Of a stretch of DNA of 64,000 bases, positions 17,460 to 26,519 are shown piece after piece (position 1 is the first letter of the stretch; every line of letters starts with the position of its first letter). Below the pieces are notes generated by a model. The model did no database searches and was not told the DNA's origin. It saw only the letters and a list, made by a program, of their open reading frames with translations. The DNA is taken from assembly GCA_965218235.1 (NCBI GenBank), contig OZ244595.1, positions 558,001 to 622,000 of the forward strand, in the 5' to 3' direction. A program made the translations under genes and the position numbers. This stretch comes from CADCWK01 sp965218235 (GTDB lineage Bacteria > Chloroflexota > Chloroflexia > Thermomicrobiales > UBA6265).

Positions 17460-17969
17460 TTACGCGGCCGGGGTCGCGGCTGTTGGCGTGCCGCCGTTCG
17501 TCTTCGGGAACTGGAGCGGCGCCGGATCCTGCACCTCACTGAAGTGACCGTCGGCGGAGGTGAAGGTCTCGTCGATGTCGGTGCCATCGATCGTGCCGGT
17601 GATGTGGAAGCTGTAGTCGCCGGGGGCCGTCGGGAAGAAGATGGCGCGGTAGGAGCCCGCCTCGTTGTAGACCGGCTCGATCGTGATCGGCATGGACTGG
17701 TCGCCGTAGCCGACCTCGGCCGTCAGGGTCTTCTCGGCGCCTTCGACCGGCTGGGAGTTGACGCCACCGGTCGAGTCCAGGGTCGAGATGCGCAGGTCGA
17801 GGCCGTTCTGCTGACCGGCGAAGGCGGGCTCGGCGAGGAAACCGACGGTGAAGCTGTACTTTTCGGCGACATCACGGTGTTCGTGAGCGTCGGCCCGGAA
17901 GACTCCGTAGCCACCGATCAGGAGGGCGGCGACAACGGTCAGCGCGAGGATCTGGCGGATGCGTGACAT
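17460..17969 (-). CDS. YtkA-like exported protein
   Basis: The 169-aa protein has an N-terminal signal/anchor helix (QILALTVVAALLIGGYGVF) followed by a beta-sandwich resembling YtkA-like domains (FAGQQNGLDLRI, EVGYGDQSMPI, GSYRAIFFPTAPGDYSFHI). Such proteins occur beside copper-delivery genes, although their activity is not settled. The motif AHEHRD just after the helix could bind metal. It ends in a Thr/Pro/Ala-rich tail. It follows the PCu(A)C and SCO1 genes on the same strand, which supports a role in copper handling outside the membrane. Confidence 0.82.
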   Translation of the reverse strand: MSRIRQILALTVVAALLIGGYGVFRADAHEHRDVAEKYSFTVGFLAEPAFAGQQNGLDLRISTLDSTGGVNSQPVEGAEKTLTAEVGYGDQSMPITIEPVYNEAGSYRAIFFPTAPGDYSFHITGTIDGTDIDETFTSADGHFSEVQDPAPLQFPKTNGGTPTAATPAA

Positions 17970-18098
17970 GGGTGTTCAGTCCTTTCAGGGGTGATGCGAC
18001 GCGGCGACGGTCGCCACGGTCGGGACGATTTCGGCGATTCAGTAGAACGGGCGACCGGCGGTGCCCGGCCACCGGCGGCTCCCCTGGCGGCGTCCACG

Positions 18099-18755
18099 TC
18101 AGTGCCTTCCTGCCACAGTGCCTGGCAGATCGATGGGCGCGGCGACAGCCGAGATCATCGGGGCCGGGCGGGACCAGACCGTCTCGATCGTCAGGTCCCC
18201 GGCGGTCACGGCTGCCGCCAACCCCTCCGGCTCGTCCGGATCAAGGACCCAGCGGACCGACGCGGTGAGTGCCATCTCACCGGCCCGCATGAACGTGAGC
18301 GCGATGGTGAACGTCGTGTCCGGGCGAAGATCCTGGACGAGACCGATGAGCATGACGTGGTCGCCATCGGGCGCGAGCGTCACGGAGCCAGCCGCCGGGA
18401 CCGGCAGCCCCTCTGGCAGGTACGTCATCACCATCACGTCACCGTCCATCCGCATGGCGTGCGGCTCGACGGTCTGGCAAACGGCGGTCGTCCCGCCAAG
18501 GAGCGCGTCCGGCTCCGGTCCCGCGTTGGTAATGGTGAGATAGAGCCCGCCCACACCGGAGTCGCCGTCCATCATCTGGCGGTCGTTGGCGCCGGCGGCC
18601 GGTGTGCTCGCCGGGGTGGCGTCCGGCGTGGCGTCATGGTCCTCCCCGTCATGGGCAACGGTCGACCACGAGCCGCTGAGCGCCGCCGCCGCCAGCGTGG
18701 CCGCGACACCTCCGCCAATGAGAACGCTTCGGCGGGACAACGGACGAGACGACAT
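18099..18755 (-). CDS. Copper chaperone PCu(A)C domain protein, Tat-exported
   Basis: PCu(A)C proteins carry Cu(I) in the extracytoplasmic space for cytochrome oxidase CuA assembly. The 218-aa protein starts at ATG 18755 after GGAAAGGA and has a twin-arginine type leader (RRSVLIGGGVAATLAAAAL). The copper motif is visible: His in EPHAMRMDG, Met residues in DVMVMTY and the HxM pair in GDHVMLIG with the expected spacing. It lies 46 nt after the SCO1 gene. The region between leader and domain is low-complexity and His/Asp-rich, which may add copper ligands. Confidence 0.9.
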   Translation of the reverse strand: MSSRPLSRRSVLIGGGVAATLAAAALSGSWSTVAHDGEDHDATPDATPASTPAAGANDRQMMDGDSGVGGLYLTITNAGPEPDALLGGTTAVCQTVEPHAMRMDGDVMVMTYLPEGLPVPAAGSVTLAPDGDHVMLIGLVQDLRPDTTFTIALTFMRAGEMALTASVRWVLDPDEPEGLAAAVTAGDLTIETVWSRPAPMISAVAAPIDLPGTVAGRH

Positions 18756-18801
18756 GGCGATCCTTTCCTGGTGAGGGTGGTCGACCGCCAGTGAGCGGCG
18801 G

Positions 18802-19434
18802 TCAGGCATCGAGCAGGTGCGAGACGTCCCCGGCGATGACGGCGGGGTCGGTCCCGTAGGGATAGGTCAGGCGATAGTTGCCGTCCGGGTCGATCACGAA
18901 CAGCGCCGAGGTGTGATCGACCAGATAGCCGAGGGACGAGGTCGATTCCTGAATCCGGGAGTAGACGCCGTAGCCCTGTTTGGCCCGCGCGATCTGCTCG
19001 TCGGTGCCGGTCAGGCCGGTGAAGGTCGGGTCGAAGAAGTCGAGGTACTGGGCGAGGCGCTCGGGTGTGTCGCGGGCCGGATCGACCGTGACGAAGACGA
19101 CGGCGACATCGTCCGCCCGCTCACCGAGCTGCTCCCTGACGGTGAGGAGGTCGCTCAGGGTCGTCGGGCAGACGTCGGGGCAGCTGGTGTAACCGAAGAA
19201 GAGCAGGACGACCCTGCCCTCCTGGGCCGCGAGGTCGAAGGGCTGGCCGTGCTGGTCGGTCAGGGCGAGGGCCGGGGCCGGGTTGGGCGGTGCGATCTCG
19301 CCGCCCTGAAAGGCGTAGTCATCACCGAACGGTCCGCAGGCAGCGAGGCTGAGGCTCATCGACGCGATCAGCGCGACGGTCAGCACCCGGAACAGCCGCG
19401 GCGCGGGCCGGGCAGCGGGCAACGTGAGTGCCAT
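18802..19434 (-). CDS. SCO1/SenC copper-delivery lipoprotein
   Basis: SCO1 proteins insert copper into, or reduce, the CuA site of cytochrome c oxidase. The 210-aa protein has a signal with lipobox LSLAACG and a thioredoxin fold. The copper-binding CxxxC is in GYTSCPDVCPTTL, and the third ligand His is in LVDHTSALFVID. All three ligands are present. It leads a minus-strand cluster with PCu(A)C and YtkA-like genes. No oxidase gene lies in the window, so the target enzyme must be encoded elsewhere. Confidence 0.94.
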   Translation of the reverse strand: MALTLPAARPAPRLFRVLTVALIASMSLSLAACGPFGDDYAFQGGEIAPPNPAPALALTDQHGQPFDLAAQEGRVVLLFFGYTSCPDVCPTTLSDLLTVREQLGERADDVAVVFVTVDPARDTPERLAQYLDFFDPTFTGLTGTDEQIARAKQGYGVYSRIQESTSSLGYLVDHTSALFVIDPDGNYRLTYPYGTDPAVIAGDVSHLLDA

Positions 19435-19615
19435 GGATGTGGGATACCCAACGGGTGGCGGGACGATCCGGAAATGGTCCGGACGCGAACCCGCGACAAG
19501 GAGTCAGGCGGTACCGAGCCCCAGCGCCGGGAGAGGGCGAGGCGTACCGCCACGTCGACCGTTCGGGTCAGGCGCGGACCGGCGTGGCCAGAGCGACTCA
19601 GGGCGTGGCGGTGGC

Positions 19616-20209
19616 TCAGATGGGGGAGAGACGCCTGGGCGGGGGGACAACGGCGGTCAGCGTCCGACCGGCCAGCGTGGCGGCGACGGCGACCGGGCGG
19701 CGGGCGAGCAGGGCGACCGCGAGCAGCAGCAGCAGCGAGACGTGGAGGGCGGACACCCCCGACGCGACCATCGCCATCGCGGCGGTGGAGACCGACGGCA
19801 GATCGCCCAGCCCAGGAACCGGCGACGTTGCCGGGACGAGGGTACCGCTGGGTAGGGCCGCCGCGGCCGTGAGCCAGGCGACGACGGTGCCTGGGTGCAG
19901 CTCCGGCAGATCGATGGCAGCGGCCAGCGGCGGCGCGCCGTTGACCATCATGGCCAGGGGCGCGGCGCCGGAGTCACCGGAATGGGCCATCTGCATGGCG
20001 TGGCTGGATCGCTGGAGGGCGTCGGGCGTGTCGAACAGGGAGTGCGGGTGGTCGACGAGGGTGCAGTGGACGGGCGTCAGGAGCAGGCCGAGCATGACCA
20101 ACCCGGTCACCACCCATTGGCCGCAGGTTGTGAGGATCGTTCGCCCCACGCTGTCCGCTCCCAATTCGCGTCGCTGCCGTGCCGCCTCAACCGGCTGGCT
20201 CTGGCGCAC
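19616..20209 (-). CDS. Membrane protein with a His/Met-containing loop, copper-cluster neighbour
   Basis: I do not recognise the family. The 197-aa protein has a hydrophobic segment (WVVTGLVMLGLLLTPVHC), a loop rich in His and Met (DHPHSLFDT, SSHAMQMAHSG) and further hydrophobic stretches near the C-terminus (HVSLLLLLAVALLARRPVAVAATL). It precedes SCO1 on the same strand. Such loops often bind Cu(I), and the context supports a copper-related role, but this is an inference. A GTG inside the frame could be the real start, which would shorten the basic N-terminus. Confidence 0.6.
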   Translation of the reverse strand: MRQSQPVEAARQRRELGADSVGRTILTTCGQWVVTGLVMLGLLLTPVHCTLVDHPHSLFDTPDALQRSSHAMQMAHSGDSGAAPLAMMVNGAPPLAAAIDLPELHPGTVVAWLTAAAALPSGTLVPATSPVPGLGDLPSVSTAAMAMVASGVSALHVSLLLLLAVALLARRPVAVAATLAGRTLTAVVPPPRRLSPI

Positions 20210-20385
20210 AGCATATCAGCCCGGACGGTGGTGACGATGCGGCGACGCGGCGCTGGTGCATCTGGTATCGCTGCGACAGCTATCGCTGCGACAGCGCGCC
20301 TGGTTCGCAGCCCGTCCCGCGCGCCGCTCCCGCGAGTTCCACCCTCTGATACCCTACGGACCACGATGACGCATGGGGAGGGACC

Positions 20386-21042
20386 ATGGTGACGATCTAC
20401 TGCCCGAACTGCGGCCACGAGAACGATGGGGCGGCGAAGTTCTGCGAGAACTGCGGGCGCTCCCTGGCTGACGTCTCGGCGACCCGATCGGCCGTCCACC
20501 CCGGTGGAGCCCGGGGGCCAGAGGCGGCGGGAGCAGCCGGCGGAGCAGGGGACAAGCCCGACCCGACCCCACCACCGGCCGGGATGCCCGCCGGGAGCCT
20601 GGGTGGTGACGACCGCCTGCTGGACGACGGCGGCCTGCCGCTCGGGGAGCCGATCAGCGACGACCCGAACGCCGAGCGGCTGCTCTGGCGCGGCCGGCCG
20701 AGCAAGCTCTGGTCGCCGCGGATGGCGATCACCAACCGCTACCGGCTGACCGACCAGCGGCTGCGGTGGGAGTACGGCTTCATCGGCCGGCGGGTCGAGG
20801 AAGTCGACCTGTTCCGGATCAACGACGTCGCGATCAAGCAGGCCGCCTTCGAGCGGATCCTCGGCTTCGGCGACATCACGATCTACATGACGGACGCGTC
20901 CTCGCCCCAGAAGGTCCTGCAAAACGTCGTCGGCCCGGAGCGAGTCAAGGACCTGATCCGGCAGGCCGTCCGACGGGAGCGCCAGCGCCGCCGGGTCATC
21001 ATCCGCGAGGACATGTACAGCAGCGGCGAGGAGCCGATGTAG
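20386..21042 (+). CDS. Zinc-ribbon and PH-like domain protein
   Basis: The N-terminus has a double-knuckle zinc ribbon (YCPNCGHENDGAAKFCENCG). A Gly/Pro/Ala-rich linker follows. Residues about 95-190 (LLWRGRPSKLW, YRLTDQRLRWEYGFI, VEEVDLFRINDVAIKQ, GDITIYMTD) match bacterial PH-like (bPH_2/YdbS-type) domains. The 218-aa protein is soluble. A GGGAGGGACC segment precedes the GTG/ATG start. Bacterial PH domains of this type are mostly uncharacterised; the protein may act as a membrane-proximal scaffold. Confidence 0.85.
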   Translation: MVTIYCPNCGHENDGAAKFCENCGRSLADVSATRSAVHPGGARGPEAAGAAGGAGDKPDPTPPPAGMPAGSLGGDDRLLDDGGLPLGEPISDDPNAERLLWRGRPSKLWSPRMAITNRYRLTDQRLRWEYGFIGRRVEEVDLFRINDVAIKQAAFERILGFGDITIYMTDASSPQKVLQNVVGPERVKDLIRQAVRRERQRRRVIIREDMYSSGEEPM

Positions 21043-21075
21043 CGATGGCGATGGGACGGGGACAGGGGGAGATCA

Positions 21076-21495
21076 TTGACGCAAGGTGACTCAGCGGCGC
21101 TGCACGACCTGGCGCGGCGCTTCTTCGACGAGGTCTGGAACCAGGGCGACGAGTCGGCGATCGATCGCTACATCGCCGAGCACGCCGGTGGCAACGACGC
21201 GACCTTCGGCATCGGCCGCGAGGGGTTCCGGACCCAGTGGCGCCAGTGGCGGGCCGCCTTCGAGGGGCTCCACTTCGCCGTCGAGGAGATCGTCGCCGAG
21301 GGAGATAAGGTCGTCACCCACTGGACCCTGAGCGGAACCCAGACCGGCGCGTTCCTCGGTATCCCGGCGACGGGGCGCAGGGTCTCCGTCGGCGGGATGA
21401 GCCTGGACACCGTCCGGGATGGGCAACTCGTCGCGGGCGTCGATGCGTGGGACGAGATCGGGCTGCGGCGGCAGCTCGGCGTGATCCCGGAATAG
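21076..21495 (+). CDS. SnoaL-like / ester cyclase family protein
   Basis: The 139-aa protein has the NTF2-like cone fold of SnoaL-like proteins: an N-terminal helix pair (DLARRFFDEVWNQGDESAID), GFRTQWRQWRAAFEGLHF, and a closing sheet (DKVVTHWTLSGTQTGAFLGIPATGR and WDEIGLRRQLG). Members include polyketide cyclases and many steroid-isomerase-like proteins of unknown substrate. The TTG start at 21076 is chosen because GGGGGAG lies 5 nt upstream. It follows the zinc-ribbon gene by 33 nt and may be co-transcribed. Confidence 0.88.
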   Translation: MTQGDSAALHDLARRFFDEVWNQGDESAIDRYIAEHAGGNDATFGIGREGFRTQWRQWRAAFEGLHFAVEEIVAEGDKVVTHWTLSGTQTGAFLGIPATGRRVSVGGMSLDTVRDGQLVAGVDAWDEIGLRRQLGVIPE

Positions 21496-21520
21496 TCCAG
21501 AGCGACGGGTGGGACAGCGC

Positions 21521-21563
21521 AATGGCGGGAGCCGGGACGTTGATCGCCCCGGCTCCCGCCATT
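21521..21563. terminator. Bidirectional terminator hairpin
   Basis: A perfect 16-bp stem AATGGCGGGAGCCGGG / CCCGGCTCCCGCCATT surrounds an 11-nt loop. It lies between the convergent SnoaL-like and beta-propeller genes and would serve both. The A and T residues at the stem ends act as short U-tracts. Confidence 0.8.
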
Positions 21564-21617
21564 CGTCTCGGTGATGACCGACCATGAGAACCATGGTCGG
21601 TCCGGTGACGATGCGCC

Positions 21618-23384
21618 CTACGTGGCCGGAGTCGACTCCGGCGTCGCGAACTGCGGATCGCCCGGGTTGGTCGGCGTAGCGGCGTTGTCGGCCGGCGCGA
21701 CATCCGCCGGGGCCGGGGTCGCCCCGCTGGCGCCCAGCTTGAAGGCGTGGACGGCCAGCCCCGACGGACCGGTCATGTTCGAGTCCGGGGACGCGATGTA
21801 GGCCGCCGTCGTCGGGACGATCAGGTAGTCCTCGCTGATCGCGAACGGGGCGTTGATGCCGGCGGTCCCGGTCACGGACCAGAGCGGCGTGCCGTCGGCC
21901 GTGTTATAGGCGCGGATCACGCCGTCGAGGCCGCCGGTGAAGACGACGTCGTTGGCGACGGTCGCCGCGCCGAGGAGGCCGGTCGGCACCGAGACCTGCC
22001 ACTTGATCTGGCCGTTGGTGACGTCGATCGCGACCAGGTCGCCGGTCGCGTCGGTGAGATCCAGCCCACCGCTAAGATCAAGGGAGGTCGAGGTGTAAGT
22101 GGAGGGCCAGTTCAGAACCGCCGCGAAGACCGTCCCATCGGCGTAGGCCATGCAGGTCTCGACGCCACCGAGCGTGCCCGGGAATACCTCGATGGACTGG
22201 CCTTCGGGGATCTCCTCGACGTTTTCGTTCTGGTGTGTCCCGACCGGGATCTTCCAGACCGTGTTCCCGACATTGGTGTCGACGGCGGCGACATAGCCGT
22301 GCTTGCCGGAGGTGATGATCAGCGTAACCGGCGCACCGCCGATCTCGGTGTTGACGATGATCGGGGAGAGGTGGTTGTCGAGGTCGTAGTTGTCCCCCGG
22401 CTTGATATTGACGTTCCACTGGACGCTGGCCGTGGTCGGGTCGATCTCGACCAGGTTGTTGACGTAGTCGTTCTGACCCGGGCGGGAGGAGGCGTTGGGG
22501 AACTCGGCGTTGCCTGGGTACGGCGCGGCGTTGGCGACGGCCAGATAGATCATGCCGGTGTCGGTGTCGATCGCCGGCGGGTTCCAGAGGCCACCGCCGG
22601 AGTTGACGCGGGCGTTGCCCCAGAGGTCATCGGTCGTCGTGTCCCACTGCCAGATCGTGCTGCCGGAGGAGGCATCGAGGGCGTAGAAGATGCCCTTCTG
22701 GCCGCCACGATAGAACACGGTGGAGTTGCCGGGGACCGTACTGACGTAGACCGTGTTGTCGTAGACGATCGGGGCGATGTCGATGCCCTCACCGATGTTG
22801 TTGGAGAGCTTGATCCGCCAGACTTCTTCCTGGGTCTCGACGTTGACCGCCACGACCTCGGCGGTGTCGCCCAGGACTGAGTAGAGATTCCCGTAGGCGA
22901 CGGTCACGCCGTTCGGGCCGACCGTTCCGATGTTGTACTCCTTGGTCCAGAGCGTCTCACCGGTGGTCTTGTCAATCGCGTAGAGGTTGCTCTGCATGTC
23001 GACGAGGTAGATGGTGTTGCCGTTGATGATCGGCGCCGCCGTGAATGCCCCGTAGGTCCCGGCGACGTTGAGCGGGTACGACCAGGCGACGCCCAGCGTC
23101 GTGACGTTACTGCTGTCGATCGTCGTACTGGCCGAGGCGCGGGTGTTGGACAGGTTGCCGTTCTGGCTGGGCCAGTCGTTGGCGTAGTCGGTGTACTCGG
23201 GCGGCATGGCCGGGCCGAGCGCGACCGGGGTGGCGGGGACCTGCGTCTCGCCCTCCTGGGCGACGGCGTCGGACTTCAGCAGGGCCGTGGTGACGAGGGC
23301 GCCGGCCGCGAGGGCACCAGTGCCACCGACGAGCGAGCGGCGCGAGACGACCGGGCGGTTCTTCGATTCATCAGCGTGGGTCAT
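21618..23384 (-). CDS. Secreted PQQ-type beta-propeller protein (Tat signal)
   Basis: The 588-aa protein begins at ATG 23384 with a twin-arginine leader (SRRSLVGGTGALAAGALVTTAL). The rest is an eight-bladed quinoprotein-like propeller with repeated W/Y-rich blades (TTIDSSNVTTLGVAWSY, NLYAIDKTTGETLWTKE, FYALDASSGSTIWQWD, GYVAAVDTNVGNTVWKI, GVIRAYNTADGTPLWSV). Such propellers occur in PQQ-dependent dehydrogenases and BamB-like proteins. The PQQ-binding residues cannot be assigned here, so enzymatic activity is uncertain. It ends in a Thr/Pro/Ala-rich tail. It is a close paralogue of the protein at 26520-28622 but lacks the copper domain. Confidence 0.88.
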   Translation of the reverse strand: MTHADESKNRPVVSRRSLVGGTGALAAGALVTTALLKSDAVAQEGETQVPATPVALGPAMPPEYTDYANDWPSQNGNLSNTRASASTTIDSSNVTTLGVAWSYPLNVAGTYGAFTAAPIINGNTIYLVDMQSNLYAIDKTTGETLWTKEYNIGTVGPNGVTVAYGNLYSVLGDTAEVVAVNVETQEEVWRIKLSNNIGEGIDIAPIVYDNTVYVSTVPGNSTVFYRGGQKGIFYALDASSGSTIWQWDTTTDDLWGNARVNSGGGLWNPPAIDTDTGMIYLAVANAAPYPGNAEFPNASSRPGQNDYVNNLVEIDPTTASVQWNVNIKPGDNYDLDNHLSPIIVNTEIGGAPVTLIITSGKHGYVAAVDTNVGNTVWKIPVGTHQNENVEEIPEGQSIEVFPGTLGGVETCMAYADGTVFAAVLNWPSTYTSTSLDLSGGLDLTDATGDLVAIDVTNGQIKWQVSVPTGLLGAATVANDVVFTGGLDGVIRAYNTADGTPLWSVTGTAGINAPFAISEDYLIVPTTAAYIASPDSNMTGPSGLAVHAFKLGASGATPAPADVAPADNAATPTNPGDPQFATPESTPAT

Positions 23385-23773
23385 GCGTGTGTCTCCAGAC
23401 GGTTGCCGTGCGGTCGGTGCGGCCGCCGGGCGGCGTGCGGCACGCCGGACCGCTCCTCTGTCGCGTCCGCAACATGATGCGCCCATCGAGCGGCAGGCGG
23501 GACGGGGCGGCGAGGGTCGCCGGTCACTCCGTCGGTCCTTCGCTGGACGACCCGGCCAGCGCCCGTGGCTGCCGGGATAATGGTTCACGGCGGACCGGGG
23601 CTGCGCAACCCGGAACTCGCCGCGAACGTACGACTCCCATGGCGAAATCAGGGGTCACGTCTCCCTCGGCGTGACGTTTCGATACCCTGCTCCGCACCTG
23701 TCTTCAGTCTATCGCACTTTCAGGCAACATCATCAAGCCTTCTGCGCGGATCGCAGCGGACGTTAACGGCCCG
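23385..23773. other. Intergenic region upstream of the beta-propeller gene
   Basis: These 389 bp contain no supported gene. The part near 23690-23765 is AT-richer than its surroundings, as expected for a promoter of the minus-strand propeller gene, but no convincing box pair was found. Confidence 0.4.
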
Positions 23774-24772
23774 TCAACCGGCGTCCCCGTCCTCGAACCG
23801 GAGCGGGACCTCAAACAGACTGACCTCCGAGCCATCCCGGGCCGAGCGCTCGTAGCCCAGCAACGTCATGGCCCCGGACGCGGTGCCACCCGGGATGGCC
23901 AGATCGGCCGCGAACGTCCCACGGGTGCCGGAGCCGGAGGTCGCCTGGACGGGCTCGTCCAGCAACGTCTCGCCGTCGCCCGTCGTCAGGCGCAGAAACA
24001 GGCTGGCCTCGAAGGTGTTGGCGCTGCCCGAGACCGTGAACGCGGCCGGAACCGTCTCCAGCGGCAGCGGCTGCTCGATCAGGATCAACGGGGTGACGTC
24101 CTCGAAGGCGGCCCGGGTCGCCGGACCATCGATCGGGTTGCCGAGGAAGTCGACGAACGCAACGGGCTCGCCGTCGATCGTGAGGTCGACGCCGGAGATA
24201 GTCTCGAACTGGGTCAGGGTGAAGACGATCTGCGCCAGCGCCAGGCGCCGGGCACGGTCGGCGTCCGGGTCGTTCTGCCCGGCGGCGGGAGTGCTGAGGC
24301 GATCCGCCAGCGCGGGGTCGACCTCGTCTCGCAGCACCTCGCCGGAGAGCTCGACCCGGACGGTGCCGTCATCGCCGAGGTCGGCGGAGATGACTGTCAC
24401 GCCCGGCGGAATTGCCGTCACACTGCCACCGTCGAGCGTGTCGTCGTCCGGCCCGACCAGCAACAGCTCGAGCGCGGCCGCGGCGACGCGCCGATCGGTC
24501 GGGTCGACGGTAACGACGCCCCCGTACGGCCGGATCTGTGGGCCGAGTCGGCCGGGCGCCAGCGAGACGAAGTACAGCGAGACGGCGGCCCGCTCCCCTG
24601 GGGGCCGGGTCGGCCTGGGCGTCGGGTCAGACTGGGCCGCTACGCCGGCCCGACCTGGACCAGCCACGGCAAGCCCGGCACCGAAGAGTCCAGACAGTAC
24701 GGCTTCTCGGCGGGACAGCCGGCCCATCGGCGACGCTGGCTGAGGACGACCGATCTGGACATCGTCGGTCAT
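23774..24772 (-). CDS. Exported GerMN plus Gmad2 domain protein
   Basis: The 332-aa protein has a Tat-like leader (LSRREAVLSGLFGAGLAVAGP) after ATG 24772, with GAGGAG upstream. Then comes a GerMN-type domain (AVSLYFVSLAPGRLGPQIRPYG, AALELLLVGPDDDTL, LAQIVFTLTQFETISGVDLTIDG), known from spore-germination protein GerM and from LpqB. A C-terminal Gmad2 immunoglobulin-like domain follows (TVSGSANTFEASLFLRL). In non-sporulating lineages these proteins are found at the cell envelope with unknown function. Confidence 0.87.
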   Translation of the reverse strand: MTDDVQIGRPQPASPMGRLSRREAVLSGLFGAGLAVAGPGRAGVAAQSDPTPRPTRPPGERAAVSLYFVSLAPGRLGPQIRPYGGVVTVDPTDRRVAAAALELLLVGPDDDTLDGGSVTAIPPGVTVISADLGDDGTVRVELSGEVLRDEVDPALADRLSTPAAGQNDPDADRARRLALAQIVFTLTQFETISGVDLTIDGEPVAFVDFLGNPIDGPATRAAFEDVTPLILIEQPLPLETVPAAFTVSGSANTFEASLFLRLTTGDGETLLDEPVQATSGSGTRGTFAADLAIPGGTASGAMTLLGYERSARDGSEVSLFEVPLRFEDGDAG

Positions 24773-24888
24773 GGGCACACACTCCTCGTCTGACGGCTCC
24801 AGGGTGGCGGACCGTTCGACCAAACCCGACATCGTCCATCCGTCCCCGATCAGGATAGACCCGCCGGCGGCCGAACGGGGACGACCGG

Positions 24889-25776
24889 TCAGGCGACGGG
24901 GGTCGCGACCGGCGGGGTGGCCGGGGTCGCGTCGGCCGGAAGGATGACCGGCGGGATGACGACCGGCCCTTCCGTCGGCGGGCTGGCTGGCGTCTCGGTC
25001 GGCGGGGCCTCGGTCGGGAGAGGGGCCGGGGTCTGGGTCGGCGGGACGTCGACCTCGTCGATCTCGATGTTGATCTGGCGGCCCTCGGTCTGAGAGTTGT
25101 AGATCGTCGCGGCACCGATGATGGCGGTCCGCTGATCGACGGACTCCGGCCCCTGCGGCAGCGACAGGCAGCCGCCGCCCTCGATGTCCAGCTCGACGGC
25201 GATGGCGAACCGGGTGAGGTCGTTGGCGGCGGCCGACGCCCGGATGTTGCTCACGCCGCCGTCAGCGATCTCGGTCAGGGCGTCGGCGACGCTGGCCTGG
25301 ATGCAGGGTGGGGCGGTCTCGGGGCGGGGCTCGTCGCCCTGGCTGAGCAGGATGACGGCGAGCAGGACGACCAGCACGGCGCCGGCGATGGCGAGGATGG
25401 CGATCGGGCCGACCGGTGGTCCACCACCGTTGCGGCTGACACGGCGAGCGGTCGGGTTGCCCCCACCGCGCGAGCCACCGCCGGCGGACGGATCGGCCCC
25501 GACCTGGCCTGGCGTCTCGATAATGGGGTCGGCGATGACCGGCTGCTCAGAGGGAACTGGCGAGTCGGGCCGATCCGCGTCCGGGAGTCCGTCTGGGGGC
25601 GACGCGGGCGTCCGCTGGGCACCGTCCGATCCTGACGGCGGTCCCTGGCCCCGAACCGGGCGCCGTCGAGCCGGGGGCCGGGCCGCGGGCGGGATCGGCT
25701 GGCCGGCGGCACCGGCTGGCGCCCGGTCCGGTCCAGTCGCCCGTCCGGTCTGATCGGTCTGGTCGCCCTCTGACAT
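24889..25776 (-). CDS. Single-pass membrane protein with Pro-rich cytoplasmic tail
   Basis: No family is recognised. The 295-aa protein begins MSEGDQTDQTGRATG and has about 120 disordered residues rich in Pro, Gly and Arg. One transmembrane helix follows (IAILAIAGAVLVVLLAVILL) and then an extracytoplasmic domain of about 100 residues with two Cys (PPCIQASVAD and GGGCLSLPQ) that could form a disulfide. The end is a Thr/Pro/Ala-rich tail. The layout resembles the protein at 35794-37173. A role in the envelope is the most that can be said. Confidence 0.7.
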   Translation of the reverse strand: MSEGDQTDQTGRATGPDRAPAGAAGQPIPPAARPPARRRPVRGQGPPSGSDGAQRTPASPPDGLPDADRPDSPVPSEQPVIADPIIETPGQVGADPSAGGGSRGGGNPTARRVSRNGGGPPVGPIAILAIAGAVLVVLLAVILLSQGDEPRPETAPPCIQASVADALTEIADGGVSNIRASAAANDLTRFAIAVELDIEGGGCLSLPQGPESVDQRTAIIGAATIYNSQTEGRQINIEIDEVDVPPTQTPAPLPTEAPPTETPASPPTEGPVVIPPVILPADATPATPPVATPVA

Positions 25777-25878
25777 CGTACCCGTGCCCTCGTTTCGCTT
25801 CGCGCCCAGGACGTCCACGAGGGCGACGACCGATCAGCTTTGCCGCCTGATTCTACGTGCATCGGAGGGCAATGCCGA

Positions 25879-25910
25879 ACCGGGCCGGAGCGTTGCTGCC
25901 CCGGCCCGGT
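25879..25910 (-). terminator. Terminator hairpin downstream of the DUF2171 gene
   Basis: The arms ACCGGGCCGG and CCGGCCCGGT form a perfect 10-bp stem around a 12-nt loop that can extend with one bulge. It lies about 40 nt after the stop of the small minus-strand gene. No long U-tract follows. Confidence 0.6.
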
Positions 25911-25948
25911 CGTTCACCCCAGCTTCACGTCATCAGCCGGGCCGGCGG

Positions 25949-26206
25949 TCAGCTCCCGGAGCCGCTCGGCGGGGTGGAAGACCACTCCTGCATCGCCTGC
26001 TTGCCGGGTCGGTCGACGTGGACGTACTGGTCGACGGTCGTGACCCACGACTGAGGGATCCAGTGGTGGTCGCCGTGGTCGTCCTTGGTCAACTTGATCG
26101 TGCCATTGGCGTCGAGGTGGTCGACGGTCCCGAACTGGCCGCCTTCGGAGCAGACGATGGGCTGGTGCTCCTTGATCTGGGACAGGTCGGTGGTGGGCAG
26201 GGTCAT
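25949..26206 (-). CDS. DUF2171-type small protein
   Basis: The 85-aa protein starts at ATG 26206 with a strong AAGGAG 8 nt upstream. It begins with segments typical of DUF2171 and PRC-barrel-like small proteins: IKEHQPIVCSEGGQFGTVDHLDANGTIKLTKDD, followed by HHWIPQSWV. Proteins of this family are abundant in stress-tolerant bacteria, where their role is unknown. The upstream in-frame extension lacks a ribosome-binding site and is rejected. It appears to be monocistronic with its own terminator. Confidence 0.85.
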   Translation of the reverse strand: MTLPTTDLSQIKEHQPIVCSEGGQFGTVDHLDANGTIKLTKDDHGDHHWIPQSWVTTVDQYVHVDRPGKQAMQEWSSTPPSGSGS

Positions 26207-26519
26207 GGCGTAGGTCTCCTTCGTCGATCGATCAGGCTGAGTATCAGACCTGTTCACCGATCGGGGACGCATCGCCCGTGCCAACCGGCGTGTTTCGCGA
26301 GGTTACCGCGCCGACGCCGCTTCTGACGTGAACCTGGCGACGCGCTGGACGAGTCGGATCGATCGTCGGGCCGTTCCCTCCCGACGGTGATACCGGCCGC
26401 GGAGTTCAGGGGGGCTCGGTCCCCTTCGAGCCGCGCGACGCGACGGGGCCGGAGCAGTGCTGCTCCGGCCCCGTCGGGTGATGCGGGTACTCATGGACCG
26501 GAAACGAGGGTAGTGGTGC
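26207..26519. other. Intergenic region upstream of the DUF2171 gene
   Basis: This 313-bp stretch has no supported gene. It contains the terminator of the neighbouring propeller-cupredoxin gene (26441-26476) and should contain the promoter of the DUF2171 gene on the minus strand. Confidence 0.5.
26441..26476 (-). terminator. Terminator hairpin after the propeller-cupredoxin gene
   Basis: The arms CGACGGGGCCGGAGCAG and CTGCTCCGGCCCCGTCG are perfectly complementary over 17 bp with a minimal loop. It begins 44 nt beyond the stop codon at 26520. Confidence 0.8.
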
